This document shows, in pieces, positions 18,631 to 27,243 of a stretch of 64,000 bases of DNA. How positions within the stretch are numbered: the first letter of the stretch is position 1; the number at the start of each line of letters is the position of its first letter. This stretch comes from Desulfuromonadaceae bacterium. Lineage in GTDB: Bacteria; Desulfobacterota; Desulfuromonadia; Geobacterales; Pseudopelobacteraceae. The stretch covers positions 1 through 64,000 of the forward strand of contig JAQTQX010000008.1 in assembly GCA_028712075.1 (NCBI GenBank), written 5' to 3'. A program made the translations under genes and the position numbers. The notes under the pieces are model-generated. The model saw only the letters and a program-made list of their open reading frames with translations. It did no database searches and was not told the DNA's origin.

Positions 18631-19905
18631 TCACGGCGCTCCCTGCATGTTCCGAAGTAATTCCAGTTGTTCTGCAACAGTACCAGGAACCGTCACCCCA
18701 GTTCTGATAAGTAGTGGTGCCACCGCCTTTTCCGGGGCAATACGAGGAAAGGCCGCACTGCTCAGTTCGTGGATGAGACGCATGGTGCGAAACGCATCGA
18801 ACCAGCCATGGAATGCCGCCAGCAATTTCGCTCTGTCTTTGCTGTTGATCTTCAGGTTGCGCCAGACATCGACAAAATCAGACTGCTTCAGGAAATCATG
18901 CAGCACTGGAGAGATGCCGGCTGCGCCGCTCAGAATTTCCGGCGCATCAGCTTTGCTCTGCTGTGCAACATACGCCAGCCACTCCTCAACAATTATAAAA
19001 ACTGCCGGCTGGTAGAACAGCAGCCGCTGTTCACCCTCCGAACACATATCACCAACAGAGCGTCCGGTCCCGAAGGGGACCCTGTGCGAAGCACGGGGTG
19101 ACGGGTAGACAACCGTCCCTTGGAGCTGCTCCACAACCGATGTTTTGTGCACCTGCTGCAGGAAATAAAAATCCTCCCCGGCCTGTCGGCGGTTCATGCC
19201 GCCTGCAGCGGTATATGCCGACGCCCTGCACGCCATGGCGCTGCCGACCGTGTGAAACGCGTACGGTGAGCCGGCCAGCTTCAGCCCCAGCACATAAACC
19301 CGGAGAAAGAGTTCGTAACGATCAATGGCTGCCTGGCCTAGGCTATCTGTCGCAAGTTGATGCCGATACGGGATACTGGCACCACCGGCAGATGTATCGG
19401 CAAAATGGCTTATGATGGATGGGAGATAGTCCGTCTGGACCAGCGTATCAGCATCAAGGCAGACCAGAATTGGATCTCCGGCAGAGTAATCGAGATGTAA
19501 CAGCGCCAGATCAAGACCTATTTTACGCGCCAGACCGACTCCCTGTTTGTAAGGCAGCTTTTTCCCTGCTGAAGCAGCATCTACCCAGAACAGGTTATGT
19601 AATTTGTATAGCTCTTTCCAAAGCGGCAGGGTATTGAGCATTTCGAGGTTGTCGGTCGTGTCGGCAACAGAGGCATCGCTCCGCTGGTTGATGACCACAA
19701 GAATGAGGAAACGCTCCAGCAGATCGGGTGGATTTTGGGAAAGGGATTCCAGTGTTTGCGGTAGGTTTACTGCCTCAGCCAGCGCAGGGATGACGACTGC
19801 TCCGGAAAAGCGTCTCGGAGGAATTGCGTTAAGCACCCAGGGGGGACCGACAGCCCGCTTGTTCAAATAGGAGAGTATATGTTGCGGGCTGACTTGTTCT
19901 AACAT
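18631..19905 (-). CDS. Glycosyltransferase family 2-like protein
   Basis: About 424 residues with a GT-A fold. VVIPALAEA opens the nucleotide-sugar domain, CLDADTLV is the metal-binding DxD region, and AGEDFYFLQQ matches the acceptor-side ED motif. No clear transmembrane helix is seen. The start chosen is the ATG 10 bases after the upstream ubiX-like gene; the frame runs on for 39 codons into that gene. No strong ribosome-binding site supports it, so the exact start is uncertain. The sugar and acceptor are unknown, and the neighbours are menaquinone genes rather than a polysaccharide cluster. Confidence 0.78.
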   Translation of the reverse strand: MLEQVSPQHILSYLNKRAVGPPWVLNAIPPRRFSGAVVIPALAEAVNLPQTLESLSQNPPDLLERFLILVVINQRSDASVADTTDNLEMLNTLPLWKELYKLHNLFWVDAASAGKKLPYKQGVGLARKIGLDLALLHLDYSAGDPILVCLDADTLVQTDYLPSIISHFADTSAGGASIPYRHQLATDSLGQAAIDRYELFLRVYVLGLKLAGSPYAFHTVGSAMACRASAYTAAGGMNRRQAGEDFYFLQQVHKTSVVEQLQGTVVYPSPRASHRVPFGTGRSVGDMCSEGEQRLLFYQPAVFIIVEEWLAYVAQQSKADAPEILSGAAGISPVLHDFLKQSDFVDVWRNLKINSKDRAKLLAAFHGWFDAFRTMRLIHELSSAAFPRIAPEKAVAPLLIRTGVTVPGTVAEQLELLRNMQGAP

Positions 19906-19915
19906 GACAGAGAGG

Positions 19916-20521
19916 CTATTCCGTCCCCCACCGTTTATAGAGGTCGTTATCAATCCCCAGTTGATCCAAGATTTTCCCCACGACGAAATCAACCAGATCC
20001 AGCACGGAATCGGACCGACCATAAAAGGCTGGCATTGCAGGAATGATGCGTGCTCCGGAGCGAGACAACTTCAGCATGTTCTCCAGGTGGATATCGGACA
20101 GTGGCGTTTCGCGCGGTACCAGCAGCAGCGGACGGTGCTCTTTGAGCATGACATCAGCAGCCCGTTCGATCAGGTTCCCGGATATTCCGCCGGCGATGCG
20201 TGCCAGGGAGCCCATGCTGCAGGGGCATACCACAACTGCATCGGGAGCTGATGAGCCGCTCGCAGCAGCGCAGAAGAGATCATCGGGATGAACCAACTGC
20301 AGCCCCGAACGTATTTCCAGGTGTTCATACAACCGCTGCAGCGCTTTATCGAGGTCGCCCGAGAGATCAAGTCCGGTCTCTTCCCGGCAGACCGCCGTGC
20401 CGCTGCAACTCGCGCAAAATGTTACCTGAAAACCATTCAGACAGAGCTGCTCCGCCAGACGGAGACCATACATCGAACCGGACGCCCCGGTCAGGGCGAT
20501 AAAAACGTGTCTCTGCGTCAT
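19916..20521 (-). CDS. ubiX: UbiX-family flavin prenyltransferase (MqnM-like)
   Basis: Makes prenylated FMN, the cofactor of UbiD-type decarboxylases. The 201-residue protein begins with the flavoprotein motif ALTGASGSMYGLRLAE and includes CPCSMGSLARIAGG and the LVPRETPLS segment that mark the family. It sits 3 bases after a UbiA-type prenyltransferase and two genes after a UbiD-type decarboxylase. That trio is known from the late steps of the futalosine menaquinone pathway (MqnM, MqnP, MqnL). With a futalosine hydrolase elsewhere in the window, menaquinone synthesis is the likely role. Confidence 0.92.
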   Translation of the reverse strand: MTQRHVFIALTGASGSMYGLRLAEQLCLNGFQVTFCASCSGTAVCREETGLDLSGDLDKALQRLYEHLEIRSGLQLVHPDDLFCAAASGSSAPDAVVVCPCSMGSLARIAGGISGNLIERAADVMLKEHRPLLLVPRETPLSDIHLENMLKLSRSGARIIPAMPAFYGRSDSVLDLVDFVVGKILDQLGIDNDLYKRWGTE

Positions 20522-20524
20522 GGC

Positions 20525-21388
20525 TTACCTCGTCAGCACATCAGTAGCCGTGAACAGCACGATGGCAACGCTGATGTAGCCGTTCATATTGAAAAATGCC
20601 GCGTCAAGCTTTGTCAAATCGCCATCCTTCAGCAGCCAATGTTCATAAAGCAGCATAGCAACAGCGGCCAGAATGCCGACCAGAAAAAATGTGCCAAGAT
20701 TCATAAGCGTGAACAGAACAAACAGCAGCGCAATCATGACGAGGTGAAAAACCCGCGCGGCCCAGAGAGAACCAGCCACACCAAACCTGACCGGAATGGA
20801 ATGCAGCCCCGCTGTTCGGTCAAAGTCAAGATCCTGGAGGGCGTAGAGGATGTCAAATCCGGCGACCCAGAACAGTACGATACTGCCGAGAATCACGGCC
20901 GGCAGTTCAACCGTACCGCGTATCGCCACCCAGGCGCCAATCGGAGCTGCCGCCAGGCAGATGCCAAGCACGACATGCGCCAAAGCGGTAAAGCGCTTGC
21001 AATAGGAGTAGAACAGCAAAAAACCCAGTGCAATCGGTGAAAGTTTGAGGCAGAGCGGATTGAGCATGTATGCCGAAAACAGCATCAAAGCGATAGAGAT
21101 AATGATAAAAACGAAGGTCAGCCCCTTGCTGATCAACCCGGCAGGAATCGCTCTGACGGCGGTACGCGGGTTACGAGCATCAATGTCGGCATCAATCAGC
21201 CGGTTCATCGCCATTGCTGCGGTGCGGGCTCCTGCCATGGCCAGAACTATCCAGACAATCTGGCGGAACGAGGGAAGTCCGTCAGCGGCCAATAACGCCC
21301 CGGTAAGTGCGAACGGAAGCGCAAAAATGGTGTGAGCAAACTTGATCATCTCCAGAAAGACGCTTATTTTCGAGATGAGAGCAGTCAT
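20525..21388 (-). CDS. mqnP: UbiA-family polyprenyltransferase (MqnP-like)
   Basis: Integral membrane enzyme, about 287 residues with roughly eight transmembrane helices, that attaches a polyprenyl chain to an aromatic acid. The two Asp-rich motifs are present: NRLIDADIDARNPRT and, after helix four, DLDFDRTAGLHSIP. The start is an ATG overlapping the ubiD-like stop by 4 bases (ATGA); an upstream ATG at 21409 is less likely. In the futalosine route the substrate would be 1,4-dihydroxy-6-naphthoate. Ubiquinone synthesis is unlikely in this type of organism. Substrate choice is inferred from context. Confidence 0.88.
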   Translation of the reverse strand: MTALISKISVFLEMIKFAHTIFALPFALTGALLAADGLPSFRQIVWIVLAMAGARTAAMAMNRLIDADIDARNPRTAVRAIPAGLISKGLTFVFIIISIALMLFSAYMLNPLCLKLSPIALGFLLFYSYCKRFTALAHVVLGICLAAAPIGAWVAIRGTVELPAVILGSIVLFWVAGFDILYALQDLDFDRTAGLHSIPVRFGVAGSLWAARVFHLVMIALLFVLFTLMNLGTFFLVGILAAVAMLLYEHWLLKDGDLTKLDAAFFNMNGYISVAIVLFTATDVLTR

Positions 21389-22782
21389 GGCAACATATAT
21401 TCCTTCCAACGGCAGGCAACCAGAGCAGCATATTCAGACGACATTTTCACTTTCGGTCGGTGCTCGCGCCAGCCGGTCGCGTCAATGGCGATCCGCTCAG
21501 ACGCAGTATCATGAAAAACATCTTCGCTGAAGCTGGTCATATTGATTGATTTCCAGAGCACATTTGGCAGATCACCCGCTTCTGCAGCCGAAACAAACAG
21601 CAGCACGCGCGCTGATCTGAACCATGGTAAAGCCCACAATTGCCCGGAGATATTCCGTACCATGCCGGGCCGGGGGTTTTCAAGTGAAATGACGGCGCTT
21701 TGATGGAACACCCACTCATGCGGAAAATGGATATCGTGGATCAAGGGTATCACCTTGCGCAGCAACGCCAGTAACAGCCGTTCCCACGCCAGCATCATCC
21801 AGCAGTCCTCCATCGGTGGCGCTCCAACGACCGTTGCGGGAATAATGGCATCGAGACGGTGGCTGATGGCCGTGACACGCATCAGAGGGGCCGGAGCAGC
21901 TGGAGCGTAGAAACCGGTATGATTGCCGAACGGCCCCTCAGTAACCGTCTCACTCTGTTCAACAAACCCTTCGATGACTACCTCGGCACCGGTTGGAACC
22001 CGCAGCGGAACGCTCAGACAGGGAACGGTGGCAACAGGTGCGTTCTGCAAATAACCGGCAAAGGTCAATTCATCAAGTTCACCAGGAAGCGGGAACATGG
22101 CACTGAACAGCGTTGCCGGAGCACTGCCGAGCACGATGGCAACAGGCATTTTTTTATCCATACGGAGGTGCAGTTCCGCATGACGTGCCGCACCGCTGCC
22201 CGGCTTCCATTGAATGGCAGCCTCTGTCTTCCCGCGCAGCTGTATCCGGTACACCCCGCAATTTGGTGTACCGCCGTCCGGGTCAGCCGTAATTACCTGC
22301 GCCAAGGTCATATAGCGGGGATGGTTATCTGCAGAGCCGTCGTCGGGCCAGCTCTGCAGAAAGGGAAAACGGGTTAGATCCGGCTGATTCATTGAAACCA
22401 GCATTGGATCAGGTTTCTTATCAGGATGAGGTGCAAAGCGGTTGAACTCGGGAAGCGCGGCAATTTGACGGTCGAGAGTATTGATGTCAAGAACAGGGAT
22501 CTCTTCGAGCAAAGCGGAGAGCCGTATGGTCAATTCATCCGGCCCAGTGATGCCGAGCGCTTGGCAGACCCGCTGTTCGGAACCGAACAGGTTGGTTACA
22601 ACCGGAAAAGCACTGCCGTGCGGATGTTCAAAAAGCAGCGCACTGCCGCCATCCGGCTGCTTGCAGATACGATCCGTGATGGCAGCAATTTCGAGGAGGG
22701 TGTCAACCGGTACGGATATTCGTGAGAGCTCTCCGACGGCTTCAAACCGGGTAATGAACTGGTGGAGGGGAGATGCGCCCAT
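21385..22782 (-). CDS. ubiD: UbiD-family decarboxylase (MqnL-like)
   Basis: A prenyl-FMN-dependent decarboxylase of 465 residues. The family features seen are VVTNLFGSEQRV, NCGVYRIQL, EGPFGNHTGFY with its conserved acidic residue, and a C-terminal region with IDATG. It should remove the carboxyl group from the prenylated menaquinone precursor made by the next gene. It is 3 bases after glgA ends upstream and overlaps the prenyltransferase start by 4 bases, so the menaquinone genes look like one transcript read from glgA or earlier. The substrate is inferred from the neighbours. Confidence 0.9.
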   Translation of the reverse strand: MGASPLHQFITRFEAVGELSRISVPVDTLLEIAAITDRICKQPDGGSALLFEHPHGSAFPVVTNLFGSEQRVCQALGITGPDELTIRLSALLEEIPVLDINTLDRQIAALPEFNRFAPHPDKKPDPMLVSMNQPDLTRFPFLQSWPDDGSADNHPRYMTLAQVITADPDGGTPNCGVYRIQLRGKTEAAIQWKPGSGAARHAELHLRMDKKMPVAIVLGSAPATLFSAMFPLPGELDELTFAGYLQNAPVATVPCLSVPLRVPTGAEVVIEGFVEQSETVTEGPFGNHTGFYAPAAPAPLMRVTAISHRLDAIIPATVVGAPPMEDCWMMLAWERLLLALLRKVIPLIHDIHFPHEWVFHQSAVISLENPRPGMVRNISGQLWALPWFRSARVLLFVSAAEAGDLPNVLWKSINMTSFSEDVFHDTASERIAIDATGWREHRPKVKMSSEYAALVACRWKEYMLP

Positions 22783-22785
22783 CTG

Positions 22786-24318
22786 CTACCCGAAACGGTT
22801 GCGATAATATTCACCACCCCGTCGGCGCATGATAGCCAGGTGGTAGAGTTCATCGTATTTATGCGCCGCCGCCTCCCAGGTAAAGCATTTTTTCATGCCG
22901 TTCTTGCGGAGTGCGGCCAACCCTTTCGGGTTATTAAAAAAGGTCCAGGCAGCCCAGCCGATTGTGTCGAATAACGCTGTCGCGCTGTGCTGGCGGAACT
23001 TGAAGCCATCGCCGGTTGCAACCGCTTCGTTAAAATTTTCGACGCTGTCATCAAGGCCTCCGGTGGCGCGGACGATTGGCGGAGTACCGTAGGCGAGGGA
23101 ATACATCTGGTTCAATCCGCACGGTTCAAATGCCGACGGCATGACGAAAAAATCTGCGCCGGCCTCAACCTTGTGAGCAAGAGCTTCATTATAACCGATG
23201 TAACAGGCAAACTTTTCCGGATACAGAGCTGCGATATCGCCAAAATAAAAGTGCGCCCACGGCTCGCCATTGCCGACGACGACGAACTGGCAATCCATTC
23301 CCATGATCCGATGAATCGCCTCGGCAAGGATGTCGGTTCCCTTTTGTTTGACCATACGCGATACGATGCCGAACAAAGGCACATCATCCCGCTGCGGCAG
23401 TCCCATGACCTCCTGAAGGTCACGTTTACAAGCAGCCTTACCCTTCTTGACGGTACGCGCTGTGTAGTTCAATGCAATGAAGGGGTCGGTAGCCGGGTCC
23501 CACTCCTCGTAATCGACGCCATTCAGAATACCGCTTAAATCTGCAGTCCGGTCATTCACGACACCTTCAAGCCCCCAACCGAACGCTGGAGTCTGAATTT
23601 CGCGCGAATATTCCTCACTAACGGTATTGAGGAGGGTGGCGTGGTAGATTCCTCCCTTGAGCAGATTCACCTGATCATCTTTTTCCAGCTCAAGATAATT
23701 GAAATGCTTCCAACCGATGCCAAGCACATCCATAAGGCCGGGATAGAAGTTCCCCTGATGTTGCATATTGTGAAGCGTCAGCAGTGAGGCTGCGTTGCCG
23801 ACATACCGGTCGTGCAGATACGATGTGTTGAGTAACACCGGGATGACGCTGGTATGCCAGTCGTGGGCATGAATGACATCAGGAGACCAGTCAAGCATTT
23901 TGCACAGCTCAAGCGAGGCCTTGGAGAGAAAAACAAAACGGTTATCGTTGTCAAGATACCCCTCACCCCCCTGCTGGTAGAGACCAGCGCGTCCATAATA
24001 CGCTTCATGCTCCAGAAAATAGACCGGCACATCGCTTCCCGGCAATCGCCCCTCCCACACGCCGCAATACTGGTAACCGATAATACCCATCGGCACAACA
24101 AGCGTACCGGGCAGAAGCGTCAGGCCATACTTCTCAATAGTAATGGAGTAATAGCGTGGCAGGACGATCCGCACGTCATGTCCCATTCGGGCAAGATATT
24201 TGGGGAGGGCCCCGACAACATCACCGAGCCCCCCCTCTTTGGCAAAGGGCGCGGTTTCAGATGCGGAAAACAGTATGGACAGTGGTTTGATTGGCTTCGT
24301 GGTCTTGGCTGCGGACAT
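22786..24318 (-). CDS. glgA: Glycogen synthase
   Basis: Extends alpha-1,4-glucan chains from ADP-glucose (GT5 family). The ADP-glucose-binding motif near the N-terminus reads KEGGLGDVVGALPKYL, where many enzymes read KTGGLADV. The C-terminal lobe has FVMPSAFEPCGLNQMYSLAYG, which includes the catalytic Glu region. The length of about 510 residues is a little longer than E. coli GlgA. The start taken is the ATG 1 base after the transaldolase stop; a GTG at 24333, next to GGGA, would add five residues. It lies between transaldolase and menaquinone genes. Confidence 0.93.
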   Translation of the reverse strand: MSAAKTTKPIKPLSILFSASETAPFAKEGGLGDVVGALPKYLARMGHDVRIVLPRYYSITIEKYGLTLLPGTLVVPMGIIGYQYCGVWEGRLPGSDVPVYFLEHEAYYGRAGLYQQGGEGYLDNDNRFVFLSKASLELCKMLDWSPDVIHAHDWHTSVIPVLLNTSYLHDRYVGNAASLLTLHNMQHQGNFYPGLMDVLGIGWKHFNYLELEKDDQVNLLKGGIYHATLLNTVSEEYSREIQTPAFGWGLEGVVNDRTADLSGILNGVDYEEWDPATDPFIALNYTARTVKKGKAACKRDLQEVMGLPQRDDVPLFGIVSRMVKQKGTDILAEAIHRIMGMDCQFVVVGNGEPWAHFYFGDIAALYPEKFACYIGYNEALAHKVEAGADFFVMPSAFEPCGLNQMYSLAYGTPPIVRATGGLDDSVENFNEAVATGDGFKFRQHSATALFDTIGWAAWTFFNNPKGLAALRKNGMKKCFTWEAAAHKYDELYHLAIMRRRGGEYYRNRFG

Positions 24319-24319
24319 A

Positions 24320-24964
24320 TTATTTCGGCACACTTTCCCAATCTTTCAGAAACTTGGCTATGCCGGCATCAGTCAGTGGATGTTTGGCCAACTGGATCAT
24401 GACAGAATAAGGGATTGTGGCAATATCGGCGCCAATCAGAGCCGAATCAAGGACATGGATCGGATTGCGCACACTTGCGACGATTATTTCGGCCATGTAG
24501 CCGTAATTGTCAAAAATGGTGCGGATTTCTTCGATAATCCCCATGCCATCCTGAGAAATATCGTCAAGGCGACCGACAAACGGAGAAACGTAACTCGCGC
24601 CAGCCTTGGCAGCAAGCAGCGCCTGCATCGCAGTAAAGATCAGCGTCACATTGGTTTTAATGCCTTTATCGGTAAGCGCTTTACAGGCTTTCAATCCTTC
24701 CGGAGTCATCGGCAGTTTGATGACGATGTTCTTGTGAATCTTGGCCAGCTCTTTTCCTTCTTTGATCATGCCTGGTGCGTCAAGCGCAATCACCTCAGCG
24801 GAAATTGGTCCGTCAACGATTGAAACGATCTCTTTAATAACATCCTTGAATTTACGTCCCGATTTGGCGATCAGTGACGGATTTGTAGTAACGCCGTCAA
24901 CCAGGCCGAGTGCGTGTGCTTCCCTGATTTCCTTGACATCTGCAGTGTCGATAAAAAATTTCAT
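24320..24964 (-). CDS. tal: Transaldolase/fructose-6-phosphate aldolase family protein
   Basis: A short (214-residue) TIM-barrel enzyme of the TalC/FSA type. The motif [11 protein letters not shown] contains the Schiff-base Lys, and the N-terminal [13 protein letters not shown] and VTTNPSL segments are typical. Short transaldolases of this subfamily occur in the pentose phosphate pathway of many bacteria without the long form, while others cleave fructose 6-phosphate; sequence alone does not separate the two. It is followed almost directly by glgA on the same strand. Confidence 0.93.
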   Translation of the reverse strand: MKFFIDTADVKEIREAHALGLVDGVTTNPSLIAKSGRKFKDVIKEIVSIVDGPISAEVIALDAPGMIKEGKELAKIHKNIVIKLPMTPEGLKACKALTDKGIKTNVTLIFTAMQALLAAKAGASYVSPFVGRLDDISQDGMGIIEEIRTIFDNYGYMAEIIVASVRNPIHVLDSALIGADIATIPYSVMIQLAKHPLTDAGIAKFLKDWESVPK

Positions 24965-24979
24965 CTGCTCCTCCGGTAA

Positions 24980-25243
24980 TTAAGATGGTGACGAGTGGTC
25001 GAGTTGTTCACGGTATTTATCCAGGCAATTCATTGAGCAAAAATAGTGGCGCTGGCCGTTGTACCTGCCGATGACAGCAGCTTCTTCAGACACATAGACG
25101 CCGCAGACCGGATCGCGATGGGTTTCTTCGCTCTCCCCCTGATTGTTGTTATGAGTTACATCAGGTTTTTTTGCGGAGGTCAGGGAAACTACGATGCGGT
25201 AGCCGATATAAAACAGCAATCCAATAAACAATAATCTGAACAC
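24980..25243 (-). CDS. Membrane-anchored YHS/TRASH-type metal-binding protein
   Basis: An 87-residue protein with one N-terminal transmembrane helix (residues 2-20), a polar linker, and a C-terminal domain reading DPVCGVYV, then HYFCSMNCLDKY. That Cys pattern is the YHS/TRASH type, linked in other proteins to copper, iron or heavy-metal sensing and transport. It lies between folK and the transaldolase gene on the same strand. No transporter or regulator stands beside it, so its partner and metal are unknown. The small size suggests an accessory protein. Confidence 0.75.
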   Translation of the reverse strand: MFRLLFIGLLFYIGYRIVVSLTSAKKPDVTHNNNQGESEETHRDPVCGVYVSEEAAVIGRYNGQRHYFCSMNCLDKYREQLDHSSPS

Positions 25244-25279
25244 GAAATTCTCCGGCTCTTTGCAATTCCAAAGGATTTT

Positions 25280-25762
25280 TTATATTTTGCTGACCTTCTC
25301 GTCCGATGTCAGGGCAGCGAGGAGTTGCCGTATGGTTTTACCACTTGTGGGGTGCAGCAAATCCGGAGCTATTTCAGAGAGCGGCTGCAACACAAAGCGG
25401 CGTTCTGACATGCGCGGATGGGGGACCTCAAGATGTTCTTCACTAAGTACCCTGTCGCCATACAGTAAAAGATCGAGATCCATACGGCGGGGCCCGAGGT
25501 GGATGGTTCTGATCCGCTTGAATATGCTGCTCTCGATATATTGCAATCTGTTAAGCAGTGTGCGAGCATCAAGAGTTGTCGAGAGTCTGAGCACCGCGTT
25601 GTAGAAGGACTCCTGTGCTATCGGGCCGACCGGAGATGTTTCATAAAATGATGACAGTGCCGTCACCTTGCTATCCGGCAGCCTGCCGAGCTCAGCTACC
25701 GCACGCAGCAAGTTCAGTTCCCGGTCTCCGATGTTGGAACCAAGTGCTATGTAGGCATCCAT
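25280..25762 (-). CDS. folK: Dihydropterin pyrophosphokinase (HPPK)
   Basis: Transfers pyrophosphate from ATP to 6-hydroxymethyl-dihydropterin in folate synthesis. The roughly 160-residue protein opens with AYIALGSNIGDR, has the SSFYETSPVG segment, and contains the RRMDLDLLLYG and HPRMSERRFVLQPL motifs that hold magnesium and substrate. The ATG at 25762 is preferred; a GTG two codons upstream is possible and neither has a strong ribosome-binding site. Upstream lies a promoter, a roughly 75-base structured leader and an intrinsic terminator, which may make expression conditional. FolE2 and FolD are also in this window. Confidence 0.92.
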   Translation of the reverse strand: MDAYIALGSNIGDRELNLLRAVAELGRLPDSKVTALSSFYETSPVGPIAQESFYNAVLRLSTTLDARTLLNRLQYIESSIFKRIRTIHLGPRRMDLDLLLYGDRVLSEEHLEVPHPRMSERRFVLQPLSEIAPDLLHPTSGKTIRQLLAALTSDEKVSKI

Positions 25763-25825
25763 TTCCACGGCGCGATTAAAGCATAACGGGTGCGGTGCGT
25801 CAACCGTATCCCCTCAGCCCGGCAT

Positions 25826-25861
25826 AAAAAAGCCCCGACAACTAGGAGGGGAAGTTGCCGG
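25826..25861 (-). terminator. Intrinsic terminator upstream of folK
   Basis: Read on the minus strand, a 9-bp stem (CCGGCAACT with AGTTGTCGG, one G-T pair) has a 9-base loop and is followed by CTTTTTT. It falls about 60 bases before folK. It could end a small RNA or act as an attenuator for folK. Confidence 0.75.
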
Positions 25862-25900
25862 AGCGATGAGGATTCGCAAGAACCCTCGCAAAGTTTTCTT
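25862..25900 (-). ncRNA. Candidate structured leader or small RNA before folK
   Basis: The predicted transcript runs from about 25900 to the terminator ending at 25826, roughly 75 bases. Its first half forms a hairpin whose arms are GCGAGGGTTC and GAATCCTCATCGC with a 4-base loop and a few unpaired bases. I could not match it to a known riboswitch class such as THF, TPP, c-di-GMP or preQ1. It may be an attenuating leader of folK or an independent small RNA. Confidence 0.45.
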
Positions 25901-25906
25901 GGCCTA

Positions 25907-25935
25907 ACTATAGCGTTTTACCGACATGAAGGCAA
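25907..25935 (-). promoter_or_regulatory. Sigma70-like promoter upstream of the folK leader
   Basis: On the minus strand TTGCCT (25930-25935) and TATAGT (25907-25912) are separated by exactly 17 bases. The predicted start is near 25900, placing the structured segment and terminator within the first 75 bases of the transcript. Confidence 0.6.
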
Positions 25936-26002
25936 GTAATTATCCGGACAACCCTCCGGCATCATGAACAAAGCATCTTTAATGAGCCCAGTAGAAGCGG
26001 AG

Positions 26003-26878
26003 TCACCGCAACGGCACCGAGGCGGCAAGTCCATCTGCAACTGTTGGGTAGCGTAGCTGCACCCCGAGTTGTTGTCCCATTCGCCTGTTACAGATAATCC
26101 GCGTCTGACTGATATACGACAGCATCAGAGGAGACATGACCTGGCAAGCTTCCTCCATGGTCACTTGGGGCTGACGCGGCAAGCCAAGCGCATCGGCACA
26201 TGCGTTGAAATATGATGTCATACTCGTGGGAGTGCCGTCGCTCACATTGAATATGTCGCCCCCCTCGCCTTTCTCCGCCACTGCGAGACAAACAGTTACC
26301 AAATCATCAGCATGAATGCGGTTGCTCGGACCGGACTCATGTTCATTAAGCAGCGGCTGTCCCTGGCTGATCTGCATGAGCGGCAGGCGGCCGGGACCGT
26401 AGATACCGCTTACCCGGAGTATGATAACCGGCACTCCTGTGGCTATGCCATACCCCCTGAATGCGGTCTCGGCATCGAGTCTACGTTTGCCCATCGCTGA
26501 GTCCGGGAGTGCCGGTGACTCTTCCGTTATCATGGCACCGCCTGCTTCGCTGTACACCGAAGTAGCGCTCATGTAGATGATTCTGGCAGGTTTCTTCGTT
26601 CCGGCTATCTGTGCGATAAAATTTCTGGCACGTGTGTCGGCAGTTCCTCCCCCCGGTGGCGGAACAAGATAATAGAGAATGGCATCAGCCACATCAAACT
26701 GATGAAAAGCAGTCGGGTCATCAAGAGAAGCAATCATTGCCGTGTAGCCGTCTGATTCAAGCCGCGCAGCTTTCTCCGGCGATCTCACCATGCAGGTAAC
26801 AACAGCACCGACCTCCCGTAGCGAAGTTGCAATCCGCTCACCGATGTAGCCACAACCGGCAACAAATACTTTTTGCAT
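26003..26878 (-). CDS. NAD(P)-dependent epimerase/dehydratase family (extended/atypical SDR) protein
   Basis: A 291-residue Rossmann-fold protein. It begins VFVAGCGYIGERIATSL, a GxGxxG nucleotide-binding loop, and later has SATSVYSEAGG where SDR enzymes place Ser and Tyr-type catalytic residues; the usual YxxxK is not evident. This resembles the YeeZ-like atypical SDR group, whose substrates are unknown. The gene begins 17 bases after a small hypothetical gene on the same strand. Function beyond dinucleotide binding cannot be assigned. Confidence 0.75.
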   Translation of the reverse strand: MQKVFVAGCGYIGERIATSLREVGAVVTCMVRSPEKAARLESDGYTAMIASLDDPTAFHQFDVADAILYYLVPPPGGGTADTRARNFIAQIAGTKKPARIIYMSATSVYSEAGGAMITEESPALPDSAMGKRRLDAETAFRGYGIATGVPVIILRVSGIYGPGRLPLMQISQGQPLLNEHESGPSNRIHADDLVTVCLAVAEKGEGGDIFNVSDGTPTSMTSYFNACADALGLPRQPQVTMEEACQVMSPLMLSYISQTRIICNRRMGQQLGVQLRYPTVADGLAASVPLR

Positions 26879-26895
26879 GAATGCACCCCGAAGTT

Positions 26896-27162
26896 TTATG
26901 CGAGAAAAGATTTGACAACCGGCGCCATCGAGTCGGTAGCGGTGGCAATTGCGCTCTTTCGTTCCTCTTCGCTCATAAATTTCGCGAGATATTTTTTCGC
27001 TTTTTTCTTGTTTCCGGCGATTGTCTCCGACATTTTACAGAGGATGCCGACCGGCACACCGCCCCGGTATCCTGCAACCAGTTTTCCAATTTCGTCACTG
27101 CGCTGCTTTTCCGTCCAGGTTTTGAACAGAGATGCGCCAAGATCGTTGTTATCGCCAAACAT
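26896..27162 (-). CDS. Hypothetical small protein, 88 residues
   Basis: A short, mostly helical, soluble protein rich in Lys, Ala and Gly, with no Cys pair, signal peptide or membrane segment. It reads MFGDNNDLGASLF at the start and has a charged stretch with KKKAKKYLAKF. GGGAGG lies shortly before its ATG. It is preceded by the terminator of the pyruvate oxidoreductase gene and followed by the SDR gene. I do not recognise a family. Its good start context and normal codon use suggest that it is a real gene. Confidence 0.65.
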   Translation of the reverse strand: MFGDNNDLGASLFKTWTEKQRSDEIGKLVAGYRGGVPVGILCKMSETIAGNKKKAKKYLAKFMSEEERKSAIATATDSMAPVVKSFLA

Positions 27163-27185
27163 GCAGATCCTCCCGAATAATAAAT

Positions 27186-27215
27186 TAAAAGCCCCGCAGA
27201 TTGCTCTGCGGGGCT
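27186..27215 (-). terminator. Intrinsic terminator of the pyruvate:ferredoxin oxidoreductase gene
   Basis: On the minus strand an 11-bp perfect stem (AGCCCCGCAGA with TCTGCGGGGCT) and a 4-base loop are followed by TTTAATTT. It lies 29 bases after the oxidoreductase stop. Confidence 0.85.
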
Positions 27216-27243
27216 GGATAGTATCATTTCAGAAAATATCTGA

